Shown one piece after another: positions 7,567-15,264 of a stretch of DNA of 44,748 nt. How positions within the stretch are numbered: position 1 is the first letter of the stretch; each line of letters starts with the position of its first letter. Under the pieces are notes generated by a model. The model saw only the letters and a list, made by a program, of their open reading frames with translations, was not told the DNA's origin and did no database searches. Position numbers and translations under genes: made by a program. The DNA lies in the NCBI GenBank assembly GCA_958402075.1, contig CATXSD010000008.1:1-44748 (forward strand), in the 5' to 3' direction. The stretch is from Mediterranea massiliensis (GTDB taxonomy: Bacteria; Bacteroidota; Bacteroidia; Bacteroidales; Bacteroidaceae).

Positions 7567-8748
7567 ATGGCAGAATCAAACTTTGTAGATTACGTAAAGA
7601 TATATTGCCGCTCGGGCAAGGGCGGACGAGGCTCCACGCACATGCGCCGTGCCAAGTACGTGCCCAACGGAGGGCCTGACGGTGGCGACGGCGGACGCGG
7701 CGGGCACGTCATCCTGCGCGGCAACCGCAACTACTGGACCCTGCTCCACCTGCGCTACGACCGCCACATCATGGCCGGGCACGGCGAAAGCGGATCCAAG
7801 AACCGCAGCTTCGGCAAGGACGGCGAGGACAAGGTCATCGAGGTGCCCTGCGGCACGGTGGTCTACAACGCCGAGACGGGCGAGTACATCTGCGACGTCA
7901 CCGAACACGGACAGGAAGTGATCCTGCTGAAGGGCGGACGCGGCGGACTGGGCAACTGGCACTTCAAGACGGCCACCCGTCAGGCTCCGCGCTTCGCACA
8001 GCCCGGCGAGCCGATGCAGGAGATGACCGTCATCATGGAGCTGAAGCTGCTGGCCGACGTCGGACTGGTGGGCTTCCCCAACGCAGGCAAGTCGACCCTG
8101 CTCTCGGCAGTATCGTCAGCCAAGCCGAAGATAGCCAACTATCCGTTCACGACGATGGAGCCCAACCTGGGCATCGTGTCCTACCGCGACGGCAAGTCGT
8201 TCGTCATGGCCGACATCCCCGGCATCATCGAGGGAGCCAGCGAAGGCCGCGGACTGGGTCTGCGCTTCCTGCGCCACATCGAGCGTAATTCGCTGCTGCT
8301 CTTCATGGTGCCCGCCGACAGCGACGACATCACCAAGGAATACAACATCCTGCTGAACGAGCTGAAGAACTTCAACCCCGAAATGCTGGACAAGCAGCGC
8401 GTGCTGGCCATCACCAAGTGCGACATGCTGGACCAGGAACTGATGGACGAGATGGAACCCACCCTGCCCCAGGACGTGCCCCACGTGTTCATCTCCGCCA
8501 TCTCGGGCCTCGGCATCAACACGCTGAAGGACATCCTGTGGGAAGAACTGAACAAGGAAAGCAACAAGATTGAGGGCAAGATAGAAAGCATCGCCCACCG
8601 TCCCAAGGACATGAGCCACCTGAAGGAGGAGCTGGCCGACGAAGGCGAAGACGAGGACCTGAGCGTCGAATATGTGGACGAGGACGACGTGGAAGACCTC
8701 GAGGACTTCGAATACGAGGAAGAGGACTGGGAGGACGACAAGCAATGA
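7567..8748 (+). CDS. obgE: GTPase Obg (ribosome assembly / stress GTPase)
   Basis: Essential cytoplasmic GTPase bound to the 50S subunit. The 393-residue protein has the Gly-rich Obg fold (residues 1-160, with GGPDGGDGGRGG). Its G domain carries G1 GFPNAGKST at 169-177, G3 DIPG at 216-219 and G4 TKCD near 280. An acidic tail runs from about residue 340. No TGS domain is present, as usual for Bacteroidales Obg. It follows the AbiEii gene after 30 bp and overlaps pgeF by ATGA. Confidence 0.97.
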   Translation: MAESNFVDYVKIYCRSGKGGRGSTHMRRAKYVPNGGPDGGDGGRGGHVILRGNRNYWTLLHLRYDRHIMAGHGESGSKNRSFGKDGEDKVIEVPCGTVVYNAETGEYICDVTEHGQEVILLKGGRGGLGNWHFKTATRQAPRFAQPGEPMQEMTVIMELKLLADVGLVGFPNAGKSTLLSAVSSAKPKIANYPFTTMEPNLGIVSYRDGKSFVMADIPGIIEGASEGRGLGLRFLRHIERNSLLLFMVPADSDDITKEYNILLNELKNFNPEMLDKQRVLAITKCDMLDQELMDEMEPTLPQDVPHVFISAISGLGINTLKDILWEELNKESNKIEGKIESIAHRPKDMSHLKEELADEGEDEDLSVEYVDEDDVEDLEDFEYEEEDWEDDKQ

Positions 8749-9563
8749 GCTGCCTCAGTCCCGACAAGCGAATGTTGGAGTATGCGTTGAACGACACATG
8801 CTCCGACATTTTTGCTTTCAGCACCACGCGCCACGGCGGCGTCAGCACGGGCACCTATGCCTCGCTGAACTGCACGCCCTACACAGGCGACTCGGCCGAG
8901 AACGTCCTCCGTAACCAGGAACTGCTTCTGGAAGCCTTGCCTCAACGCCCGCGGGAGCTCGTCATCCCCTGGCAGACGCACGGCACAGCCTCTCTCGTCA
9001 TCGACACCGACTACCTGCAGGCCGACCCGCAGATACGCCACGAACGCCTGCAGGACATCGACGCCCTTATCACCTGCGAGCCGGGCATCTGCCTCTGCAT
9101 CTCAACGGCCGACTGCATTCCTATTCTATTGTATGACCCAAGGCACCATGCCGTCGCCGCCGTCCATGCCGGCTGGCGGGGAACGGTGAACCGCATCGTC
9201 CGGCACACGCTGGAGCGGATGCAGATGCTCTACGGTACGGAGGGCAAGGACGTGCAGGCTGTTATCGGCCCCGGCATCTCGCTCGCCGCCTTCGAGGTGG
9301 GCGAAGAGGTGTACGAAGCCTTCCGCACGGCCGGCTTCCCCATGCCCTACATCGCCGAGTGGCACAACGATACCCACAAGCACCACATCGACCTGTGGGC
9401 CGCCAACCAGCTGCAACTGCTGGACTTCGGCCTGCCCGACACGCAGATAGAGACCGCCGGCATCTGTACCTATACCCGCCACGAAGACTTCTTCTCCGCC
9501 CGCAGGCTGGGAATCAAGTCGGGCAGGATGCTGTCGGGAATCATGATGAAGAGCTATGAGTGA
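8745..9563 (+). CDS. pgeF: Peptidoglycan editing factor PgeF (YfiH/laccase-domain family)
   Basis: A 272-residue member of the multicopper-polyphenol-oxidase-like YfiH family. E. coli PgeF removes misincorporated L-Ser-containing muropeptide precursors; some homologues act on purine nucleosides. The family motifs are present: TRHGGVS near residue 29, STADCIPILLYD near residue 123, HAGWRGTVNRI near residue 140 and GPGISLAAFEV near residue 172. They include the conserved His and Cys ligands. It overlaps obgE by 4 bp. Its final residues KSYE fall where a hairpin repeat of AGCTAC words begins. Confidence 0.92.
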   Translation: MSCLSPDKRMLEYALNDTCSDIFAFSTTRHGGVSTGTYASLNCTPYTGDSAENVLRNQELLLEALPQRPRELVIPWQTHGTASLVIDTDYLQADPQIRHERLQDIDALITCEPGICLCISTADCIPILLYDPRHHAVAAVHAGWRGTVNRIVRHTLERMQMLYGTEGKDVQAVIGPGISLAAFEVGEEVYEAFRTAGFPMPYIAEWHNDTHKHHIDLWAANQLQLLDFGLPDTQIETAGICTYTRHEDFFSARRLGIKSGRMLSGIMMKSYE

Positions 9564-9669
9564 CGAGCTACGAGCTACAAGCTACGAGCTACAAGCTACA
9601 AGCTACGAGCTACAAGTGACAAGTAATTGCGCAGCCCACTCGTCACTCGTAGCTTGTAGCTCGTAGCTA
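9563..9669. repeat. Hairpin repeat family B (AGCTAC heptamers) between pgeF and the B3/B4 gene
   Basis: The left arm (about 9574-9616) is a run of GAGCTAC and AAGCTAC heptamers. The right arm (about 9640-9668) is the reverse complement (CTCGTAGCTTGTAGCTCGTAG). They are separated by a loop of some 25 bp. The whole would fold as a long imperfect hairpin in RNA. It fills almost the entire 131-bp gap. The same words recur at 11986-12018, 12460-12482 and 23274-23528. Confidence 0.85.
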
Positions 9670-9694
9670 ATTACAAACTAAAAACTTAAGTACT

Positions 9695-10363
9695 ATGTAC
9701 AACCTCACCGTATCCGAAGAACTGAAATCGCGCTGCCCCGAATACCGCGGAGCAGCCGTCTATGCCGAAGTGACCAATACGCTCCACAGCGAAGGCCTCT
9801 GGCAGGAGATAAACGCCTTTACCGAAGAACTGCGTGCCGCCGACACGACCGAAGGCATCAAGCACCAGCCCGCCATTGCCGCCACCCGCGAAGCCTACAA
9901 ACGCTGCGGCAAGGACCCCAGCCGCTACCGTCCCTCTGCCGAAGCCCTACGCCGGCGTCTGCTCCGCGGATTGGAGCTGTATCAGATTGATACGCTGGTA
10001 GACCTCATCAACCTCGTCTCCCTGCGTACGGGCTACAGCATCGGCGGCTTCGATGCCGACAAGATTCAGGGCACCGACCTCTGCCTGGGCATTGGGCGGG
10101 CCGAAGAACCGTTCGAAGGCATCGGCCGCGGCGTGCTCAACATCGAAGGCCTGCCCGTCTTCCGCGATGCCGCAGGAGGTATCGGCACCCCTACCAGCGA
10201 CAACGAACGTACCAAGATGGACGTCGGTACCCGCCACATTCTGGCCGTCATCAACGGTTACGACGGCGACACGGCCCGCTTGCAACAGGCCGCCGAAATG
10301 ACACAGGAACTTTTAAGAAAATACGCTTCGTCCAACGGAGGGACCATCCATTACTTCGAATGA
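9695..10363 (+). CDS. B3/B4 tRNA-binding domain protein
   Basis: A 222-residue free-standing protein with the B3/B4 fold of the phenylalanyl-tRNA synthetase beta subunit. The AYKRCGKDPSRYRPSAEAL stretch near residue 68 is characteristic, followed by LVDLINLVSLRTGYSIGGFD near residue 102. Stand-alone B3/B4 proteins are thought to edit or check mischarged tRNA or amino acids. Exact activity is unproved. It overlaps the following M23 peptidase by ATGA at 10360. Confidence 0.88.
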   Translation: MYNLTVSEELKSRCPEYRGAAVYAEVTNTLHSEGLWQEINAFTEELRAADTTEGIKHQPAIAATREAYKRCGKDPSRYRPSAEALRRRLLRGLELYQIDTLVDLINLVSLRTGYSIGGFDADKIQGTDLCLGIGRAEEPFEGIGRGVLNIEGLPVFRDAAGGIGTPTSDNERTKMDVGTRHILAVINGYDGDTARLQQAAEMTQELLRKYASSNGGTIHYFE

Positions 10364-10992
10364 AAACACCGCTCATCATCCTCATCGGCTTTCTGCTGAC
10401 CCTACCAGTACATGCCCAGCAGAAGGCAGGCCCCTTCTCCAACATGGAGGTGAACCACATCCGCGTGGCTACGCCAGGACTGTTCGACAAGACCAAAACC
10501 ATCCTGCTGCACCTCGACAGCCTGGGGCAGAAGGACTATTGCTTCCCCCTGCCCGGCGGCAAGGTCATCTCGCCTTACGGACGGGGAGGCGGACGGCACA
10601 CGGGCGTAGACATCAAGACCCGGGCCAACGACACCATCCGCAGTGCCTTTGGCGGCGTGGTACGCATGTCGAAGCCCTACAGCGCCTACGGCAACGTCAT
10701 CGTGGTGCGCCACCCCTCCGGCCTGGAGACCGTCTACAGCCACAACTCCAGGAACCTGGTACACAGTGGCGACACCGTCAAGGCCGGCCAGGCCATTGCC
10801 CTGACAGGACGCACGGGGCGCGCCACCACCGAACACCTGCACTTCGAGACACGCATCAACGGCCAGCACTTCAACCCCAACATTCTCTTCAACATGAAAG
10901 AAGAAAGCCTGCGGCACGAATGCATCCGCTGTACCAAGAACGCGAACGGCATCGTCGTCAGGCCGGTGTTGAAAAATAACGGTGCGAAGTGA
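10360..10992 (+). CDS. Secreted M23-family (LytM) peptidoglycan endopeptidase
   Basis: A 210-residue protein with an N-terminal signal peptide (MKTPLIILIGFLLTLPVHA, then QQK). The LytM zinc motifs are present: GRGGGRHTGVDIK near residue 75 supplies HxxxD, and EHLHFET near residue 155 supplies HxH. It is therefore likely an active periplasmic zinc endopeptidase cleaving peptide cross-links. The C-terminal ~35 residues after the domain are polar and unassigned. Coupled to the B3/B4 gene by a 4-bp overlap. Confidence 0.92.
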   Translation: MKTPLIILIGFLLTLPVHAQQKAGPFSNMEVNHIRVATPGLFDKTKTILLHLDSLGQKDYCFPLPGGKVISPYGRGGGRHTGVDIKTRANDTIRSAFGGVVRMSKPYSAYGNVIVVRHPSGLETVYSHNSRNLVHSGDTVKAGQAIALTGRTGRATTEHLHFETRINGQHFNPNILFNMKEESLRHECIRCTKNANGIVVRPVLKNNGAK

Positions 10993-11014
10993 TAGGGTTT
11001 TCGAAACGATTCAC

Positions 11015-11022
11015 TAACTTTG
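11015..11022 (+). promoter_or_regulatory. -7 promoter element for phoH
   Basis: TAACTTTG matches TAnnTTTG, 33 bp upstream of the phoH ATG and after the M23 stop codon. Confidence 0.6.
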
Positions 11023-11054
11023 CAAGGCATTTCAATGAACATTAAACCATATCA

Positions 11055-12089
11055 ATGATAGAAAAACTGATTGTCCTCGAAGATATCGACCCCGTCATCT
11101 TTTACGGCGTAAACAACGCCAACATGCAGCTGATAAAAGCCCTTTACCCCAAACTGCGCATCGTGGCGCGCGGCAATGTCATCAAGGTGCTGGGCGACGA
11201 GGAGGAAATGTGTGCCTTCGAAGAGAACATCGTCAAGCTGGAGAAGCATTGTGCCGAATACAACTCGCTGAAAGAGGAAGCTATTATCGACATCATCAAG
11301 GGTAATGCACCGCAGGCAGAAAAGAGCGGCAACGTCATCGTGTTCAGTGTGACGGGCAAGCCCATCATCCCCCGGAGCGAGAACCAACAGAAGCTGGTGG
11401 ATGCCTTCCACAAGAATGATATGGTGTTTGCCATCGGCCCGGCCGGATCAGGCAAGACCTACACCGCCATTGCCCTGGCTGTGCGTGCCCTGAAGAACAA
11501 GGAAATCAAGAAAATCATCCTCAGCCGCCCCGCCGTGGAGGCAGGCGAGAAGCTCGGCTTCCTGCCCGGCGACATGAAGGACAAGATAGACCCGTACCTG
11601 CAACCGCTCTACGACGCCCTGCAGGACATGATACCCGCCGCCAAACTGAAGGAGTACATGGAGCTGAACATCATCCAGATAGCTCCGCTGGCCTTCATGC
11701 GCGGACGTACGCTGAACGATGCCGTCGTCATCCTCGACGAGGCACAGAACACCACCACCGCCCAAATCAAGATGTTCCTCACCCGCATGGGCATGAACAC
11801 CAAGATGATCGTGACGGGCGACATGACACAGATTGACCTCCCCTCCTCGCAAACCTCCGGCCTCGTACAGGCCCTAAAGATACTGAAAGGCGTAAAGGGC
11901 ATCAGCTTCATTGAGCTGAACAAGAAGGATATCGTCCGTCACAAACTGGTGACACAGATTGTGGAGGCGTACGAGAAGTTTGAAGCAGCTACGAGCTACA
12001 AGCTACGGGCTACAAGCAAGAAAGATATAGTAAATGGGAAAGAAAAAACAAGTGGAGAGGCAACCACAGCGTCCCCTGCTCATAACTAA
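11055..12089 (+). CDS. phoH: PhoH-family ATPase with a repeat-derived C-terminal tail
   Basis: A 344-residue cytoplasmic P-loop ATPase of the PhoH-like type, related to the helicase superfamily 1 fold and linked to RNA metabolism. Walker A IGPAGSGKTYTAIALA lies near residue 130, SRPAVEAGEKLGFLPGD near residue 153, Walker B VVILDEAQNTT near residue 222 and VTGDMTQIDLP near residue 252. The family core ends near QIVEAYEKFEAA (about residue 310). From position ~11985 the DNA is the AGCTAC repeat, encoding ATSYKLRATSK, followed by about 23 more non-conserved residues. The C-terminus therefore looks extended by repeat insertion. Confidence 0.93.
   Translation: MIEKLIVLEDIDPVIFYGVNNANMQLIKALYPKLRIVARGNVIKVLGDEEEMCAFEENIVKLEKHCAEYNSLKEEAIIDIIKGNAPQAEKSGNVIVFSVTGKPIIPRSENQQKLVDAFHKNDMVFAIGPAGSGKTYTAIALAVRALKNKEIKKIILSRPAVEAGEKLGFLPGDMKDKIDPYLQPLYDALQDMIPAAKLKEYMELNIIQIAPLAFMRGRTLNDAVVILDEAQNTTTAQIKMFLTRMGMNTKMIVTGDMTQIDLPSSQTSGLVQALKILKGVKGISFIELNKKDIVRHKLVTQIVEAYEKFEAATSYKLRATSKKDIVNGKEKTSGEATTASPAHN
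11986..12018. repeat. Family B repeat, left arm, inside the 3' end of phoH
   Basis: AGCTAC heptamers are embedded in phoH codons. The stretch CAGCTACGAGCTACAAGCTA is matched by its reverse complement just after the four-helix gene at 12460-12482. The two arms therefore enclose that gene. Confidence 0.8.
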
Positions 12090-12099
12090 ATAAAAAGAC

Positions 12100-12474
12100 A
12101 TGGCAGAGATAAAGACACATAAAGACTTGCTTGTTTGGAAAAAAAGTATAGACTTGGTAGAGCAAATCTATAAGTTTACCAAACAATTTCCCAAAGAAGA
12201 GCTTTATGGCATCACCAATCAGATGAGACGCTGTGTAGTTTCTATCCCTGCCAATATTGCTGAAGGGTCCGGACGAAAGAATAAGGCTGAATTTATACAA
12301 TTTCTGCACATTGCACTCGGCTCGGCAAGTGAACTTGAGACTCATTTAATTATCTCACAAAGGCTTGGATTCCTTTCAATCAACTCGTACGATGAAATAA
12401 TGAATGCCCTGAATGAAATCATAAAAATGACTTGCGGGCTCATAAACTCCCTAAACTCCACTCGTAGCTTGTAG
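12100..12474 (+). CDS. Four-helix bundle protein (S23 / 23S rRNA intervening-sequence protein family)
   Basis: A 124-residue protein with the family pattern: a KTHKDLLVWKKSIDLVEQIY start, FPKEELYGITNQMRRCVVSIPANIAEGSGR in the middle (about residues 31-60), then four predicted helices. Relatives are encoded inside intervening sequences of 23S rRNA genes or serve as accessory proteins of retroelements. The function of free-standing copies is unknown. The last residues TRSL and the TAG stop codon are read from the family B repeat. The gene is flanked by inverted copies of that repeat and is more AT-rich than its neighbours, which suggests insertion between phoH and purC. Confidence 0.9.
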   Translation: MAEIKTHKDLLVWKKSIDLVEQIYKFTKQFPKEELYGITNQMRRCVVSIPANIAEGSGRKNKAEFIQFLHIALGSASELETHLIISQRLGFLSINSYDEIMNALNEIIKMTCGLINSLNSTRSL

Positions 12475-12482
12475 CTCGTAGC
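12460..12482. repeat. Family B repeat, right arm, overlapping the end of the four-helix gene
   Basis: ACTCGTAGCTTGTAGCTCGT and the next bases are the inverted complement of the arm at 11986-12018. They supply the last codons and stop of the four-helix gene. Confidence 0.8.
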
Positions 12483-12524
12483 TGACTAAAAACGAATTAA
12501 CTAACAACTAAATACTAAAAGAAT

Positions 12525-13469
12525 ATGAAAGCATTAACTAAAACGGACTATCATTTTCCTGGACAGAAGAGTGTCTATCACGGAAAAGTGCGCGACGTGT
12601 ACAACATCAACGACGAGAAGCTCGTCATGGTAGCAACCGACCGCATCTCGGCCTTCGACGTCATCCTGCCGAAAGGCATCCCCTTCAAGGGCCAGATGCT
12701 GAATCAGATTGCCGCCAAATTCCTGGATGCCACAACAGACATCTGCCCCAACTGGAAGCTGGCTACACCCGACCCGATGGTAACCGTCGGCGTGCTGTGC
12801 CAAGGTTTTCCCGTGGAAATGATTGTACGCGGCTACCTCTGTGGTTCGGCCTGGCGTGCCTACAAGAGCGGTGTACGCGAAATCTGCGGTGTACGTCTGC
12901 CCGAAGGCATGAAGGAAAACCAGAAGTTCCCCGAACCTATCATCACTCCGACAACCAAAGCTGAAATCGGTGAACACGATGCCGACATCTCCAAGGAAGA
13001 AATCCTGGCACGCGGCCTGGCCACTCCCGAAGAATATGCCCTGCTGGAGAAGTACACACTGGCCCTCTTCCAGCGCGGTACGGAAATCGCAGCCGCACGC
13101 GGCCTCATCCTGGTAGACACCAAATACGAGTTCGGCAAGCACAACGGCCAGATTTATCTGATGGATGAAATCCATACGCCCGACTCCAGCCGCTACTTCT
13201 ACAGCGAAGGCTACGAAGAGCGCTTTGCCAAAGGCGAACCGCAGAAACAGCTCTCCAAGGAGTTTGTACGCGAATGGCTGATGGACAACGGTTTCCAGGG
13301 AAAGGCAGGACAACAGGTGCCCGAGATGACCGACGAAATCGTCACTTCGATCAGCGAACGCTACATCGAGCTGTACGAGCACATCACCGGCGAGAAGTTC
13401 GTCCGTGAGACAAGCGAAGACATCGCTGCCCGCATCGAAAAGGACGTAACGGAATATCTGAGCAAGTAA
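12525..13469 (+). CDS. purC: Phosphoribosylaminoimidazole-succinocarboxamide (SAICAR) synthase
   Basis: De novo purine biosynthesis: joins CAIR and aspartate using ATP. The 314-residue length fits the longer PurC form. Motifs present are GKVRDVY near residue 20, VATDRISAFDV near residue 36, VRGYLCGSAWRAYK near residue 105 and LVDTKYEFG near residue 190. It starts 51 bp after the four-helix gene. A hairpin with a T-tract follows at 13513-13582. Confidence 0.97.
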   Translation: MKALTKTDYHFPGQKSVYHGKVRDVYNINDEKLVMVATDRISAFDVILPKGIPFKGQMLNQIAAKFLDATTDICPNWKLATPDPMVTVGVLCQGFPVEMIVRGYLCGSAWRAYKSGVREICGVRLPEGMKENQKFPEPIITPTTKAEIGEHDADISKEEILARGLATPEEYALLEKYTLALFQRGTEIAAARGLILVDTKYEFGKHNGQIYLMDEIHTPDSSRYFYSEGYEERFAKGEPQKQLSKEFVREWLMDNGFQGKAGQQVPEMTDEIVTSISERYIELYEHITGEKFVRETSEDIAARIEKDVTEYLSK

Positions 13470-13512
13470 CGCAAGCTAAGAAGAAGCGCACCCGCTTCGG
13501 ACATACATACAA

Positions 13513-13582
13513 TGACGCGGATTATGCGGAATCATACGGATTTCTTCATCCCGATTCCACGCAATCCGCGTCTGTTTTTTAT
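13513..13582 (+). terminator. Hairpin of repeat family A type with T-tract after purC
   Basis: ACGCGGATT near 13515 pairs with AATCCGCGT at 13563-13571, followed by CTGTTTTTTAT. It is a diverged relative of the ACAGATT hairpins and has the shape of an intrinsic terminator. The rest of the 285-bp gap to ubiE shows only the promoter box at 13725. Confidence 0.7.
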
Positions 13583-13724
13583 CCATGCCTGTTTATCGGT
13601 CTATCCACACAGCATTACCCCAAGGCCACACACTATCCCGGCAGTTATCCATCCATTCAAAGACTGAGAATGACAAACGAAAGGGAAAATCGGCCACAAA
13701 CTATCAATTCAATCACTTTTTTTT

Positions 13725-13732
13725 TAACTTTG
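13725..13732 (+). promoter_or_regulatory. -7 promoter element for ubiE
   Basis: TAACTTTG directly after a run of T residues, 23 bp before the ubiE ATG. Matches the Bacteroidales -7 consensus. Confidence 0.6.
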
Positions 13733-13754
13733 CGCACAAATAGACTACAATATC

Positions 13755-14492
13755 ATGGACTACCCGCAAGAAAAAGTCATGCCCTACGGCAAGGAAGGAA
13801 AAAAGAGCGAGCAGGTAGAACAAATGTTCGACCACATCGCCCCCACCTACGACCAGCTCAACCATACCCTCTCACTGGGGATTGACCGCAGCTGGCGCAG
13901 GAAAGCCATCCACACGCTCCGCCCCTACCGTCCGCAACGGATGCTGGACGTGGCTACCGGTACCGGCGACTTTGCCATCCTGGCCTGCCGCGAACTGCAA
14001 CCCCAGTCGCTCATCGGCATAGACATTTCGGAGGGGATGATGAACGTAGGCCGTGAAAAGGTACGGCAGGCCGGACTGGCAGACCGCATCGCCTTCGCCC
14101 GCGAAGACTGCACCGCCCTCACCTTTGCCGACGCCACCTTCGACGCGGTGACGGTTGCTTTCGGCATCCGCAACTTCGAGAAACTCGATCTCGGCCTGAG
14201 TGAGATGTGCCGTGTGCTCCGTCCCGGCGGCCACCTGGTCATCCTCGAACTTTCCACGCCCGACCGCTTCCCCATGAAGCAGTTGTTTTTCCTCTATTCC
14301 AAGGTAGTGATGCCCCTTATCGGCAAGCTGGTGTCGAAAGACAACAGCGCCTACACCTACCTGCCCGAAAGCATCCGGGCCTTTCCCCAAGGTGAAGTCA
14401 TGCAACAGGCCCTCCGCCATGCCGGTTTCAGCCAAGTCCGTTTCCGGCGGTTGACGTTCGGCACCTGTACGCTATATTTTGCAACGAAATAA
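13755..14492 (+). CDS. ubiE: Demethylmenaquinone methyltransferase
   Basis: SAM-dependent C-methylation in the last step of menaquinone synthesis (the MenG function in this phylum). The 245-residue protein has MFDHIAPTYDQLNHTLSLGID near residue 25, motif I DVATGTGDFA near residue 63, and VAFGIRNF near residue 136, which is the UbiE/COQ5 signature, then CRVLRPGGHLVILE. It starts a run with aroE, a hydrolase, the TPM protein and lemA, mostly separated by 10-20 bp. Confidence 0.95.
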   Translation: MDYPQEKVMPYGKEGKKSEQVEQMFDHIAPTYDQLNHTLSLGIDRSWRRKAIHTLRPYRPQRMLDVATGTGDFAILACRELQPQSLIGIDISEGMMNVGREKVRQAGLADRIAFAREDCTALTFADATFDAVTVAFGIRNFEKLDLGLSEMCRVLRPGGHLVILELSTPDRFPMKQLFFLYSKVVMPLIGKLVSKDNSAYTYLPESIRAFPQGEVMQQALRHAGFSQVRFRRLTFGTCTLYFATK

Positions 14493-14507
14493 TTAAATCA
14501 GACGATT

Positions 14508-15254
14508 ATGGACAAATACGGTTTAATAGGCTATCCGCTGAAGCATTCATTCTCCATCAGTTATTTCAATGAGAAATTTCAATCGGAAAACATTGACGCC
14601 GAATACGTGAATTTCGAGATTCCCAGTATCGAGGACTTTATGGAAGTGGTCGAAGAGAATCCCAACCTCCGTGGCCTCAACGTCACCATCCCTTACAAGG
14701 AACAGGTGATCCCCTATCTGGACGAGCTGGACAAAGACACGGCCAAGATCGGTGCGGTCAACGTCATCAAGATTATTCCGCAGGGCAAGGGAAACGTCAA
14801 GCTCGTGGGTTACAATTCGGACATCGTCGGCTTTACACGCTCCATCGAGCCATTGCTGCAATCCCATCATGTGAAAGCACTGATCCTCGGCACAGGAGGT
14901 GCCTCCAAGGCCGTCTTCCACGGACTGGCCAATCTGGGCATCAAAGCCACTTTCGTATCGCGCACCAAGAAGAGCAACGACATACTGACCTATCAGGAAC
15001 TGACCCCTGAAATCATGCAGGAGCATACGGTCATCGTCAACACCACCCCGCTGGGCATGTACCCCAATGTAGACGCCTGCCCCGACATTCCCTATGACCA
15101 GCTGACCCCCAACCATCTGCTGTACGACCTGCTGTACAATCCGCACGAAACCCTCTTCATGAAGAAAGGCATGGAACGGGGAGCCACCGTGAAGAACGGA
15201 CTCGAAATGCTGTTGCTGCAGGCATTCGTATCCTGGGAGATCTGGAACAAATAA
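14508..15254 (+). CDS. aroE: Shikimate dehydrogenase
   Basis: NADPH-dependent reduction of 3-dehydroshikimate in aromatic amino acid synthesis. The 248-residue protein begins MDKYGLIGYPLKHSFSISYF, the shikimate-binding segment. NVTIPYKEQV near residue 63 contains the catalytic Lys. LGTGGASKAVFHGL near residue 126 is the NADP loop, and NTTPLGMYPN lies near residue 180. It is slightly short compared with E. coli AroE (272), which is usual for the phylum. 15 bp after ubiE. Confidence 0.95.
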   Translation: MDKYGLIGYPLKHSFSISYFNEKFQSENIDAEYVNFEIPSIEDFMEVVEENPNLRGLNVTIPYKEQVIPYLDELDKDTAKIGAVNVIKIIPQGKGNVKLVGYNSDIVGFTRSIEPLLQSHHVKALILGTGGASKAVFHGLANLGIKATFVSRTKKSNDILTYQELTPEIMQEHTVIVNTTPLGMYPNVDACPDIPYDQLTPNHLLYDLLYNPHETLFMKKGMERGATVKNGLEMLLLQAFVSWEIWNK

Positions 15255-15264
15255 CGGCATCCGA

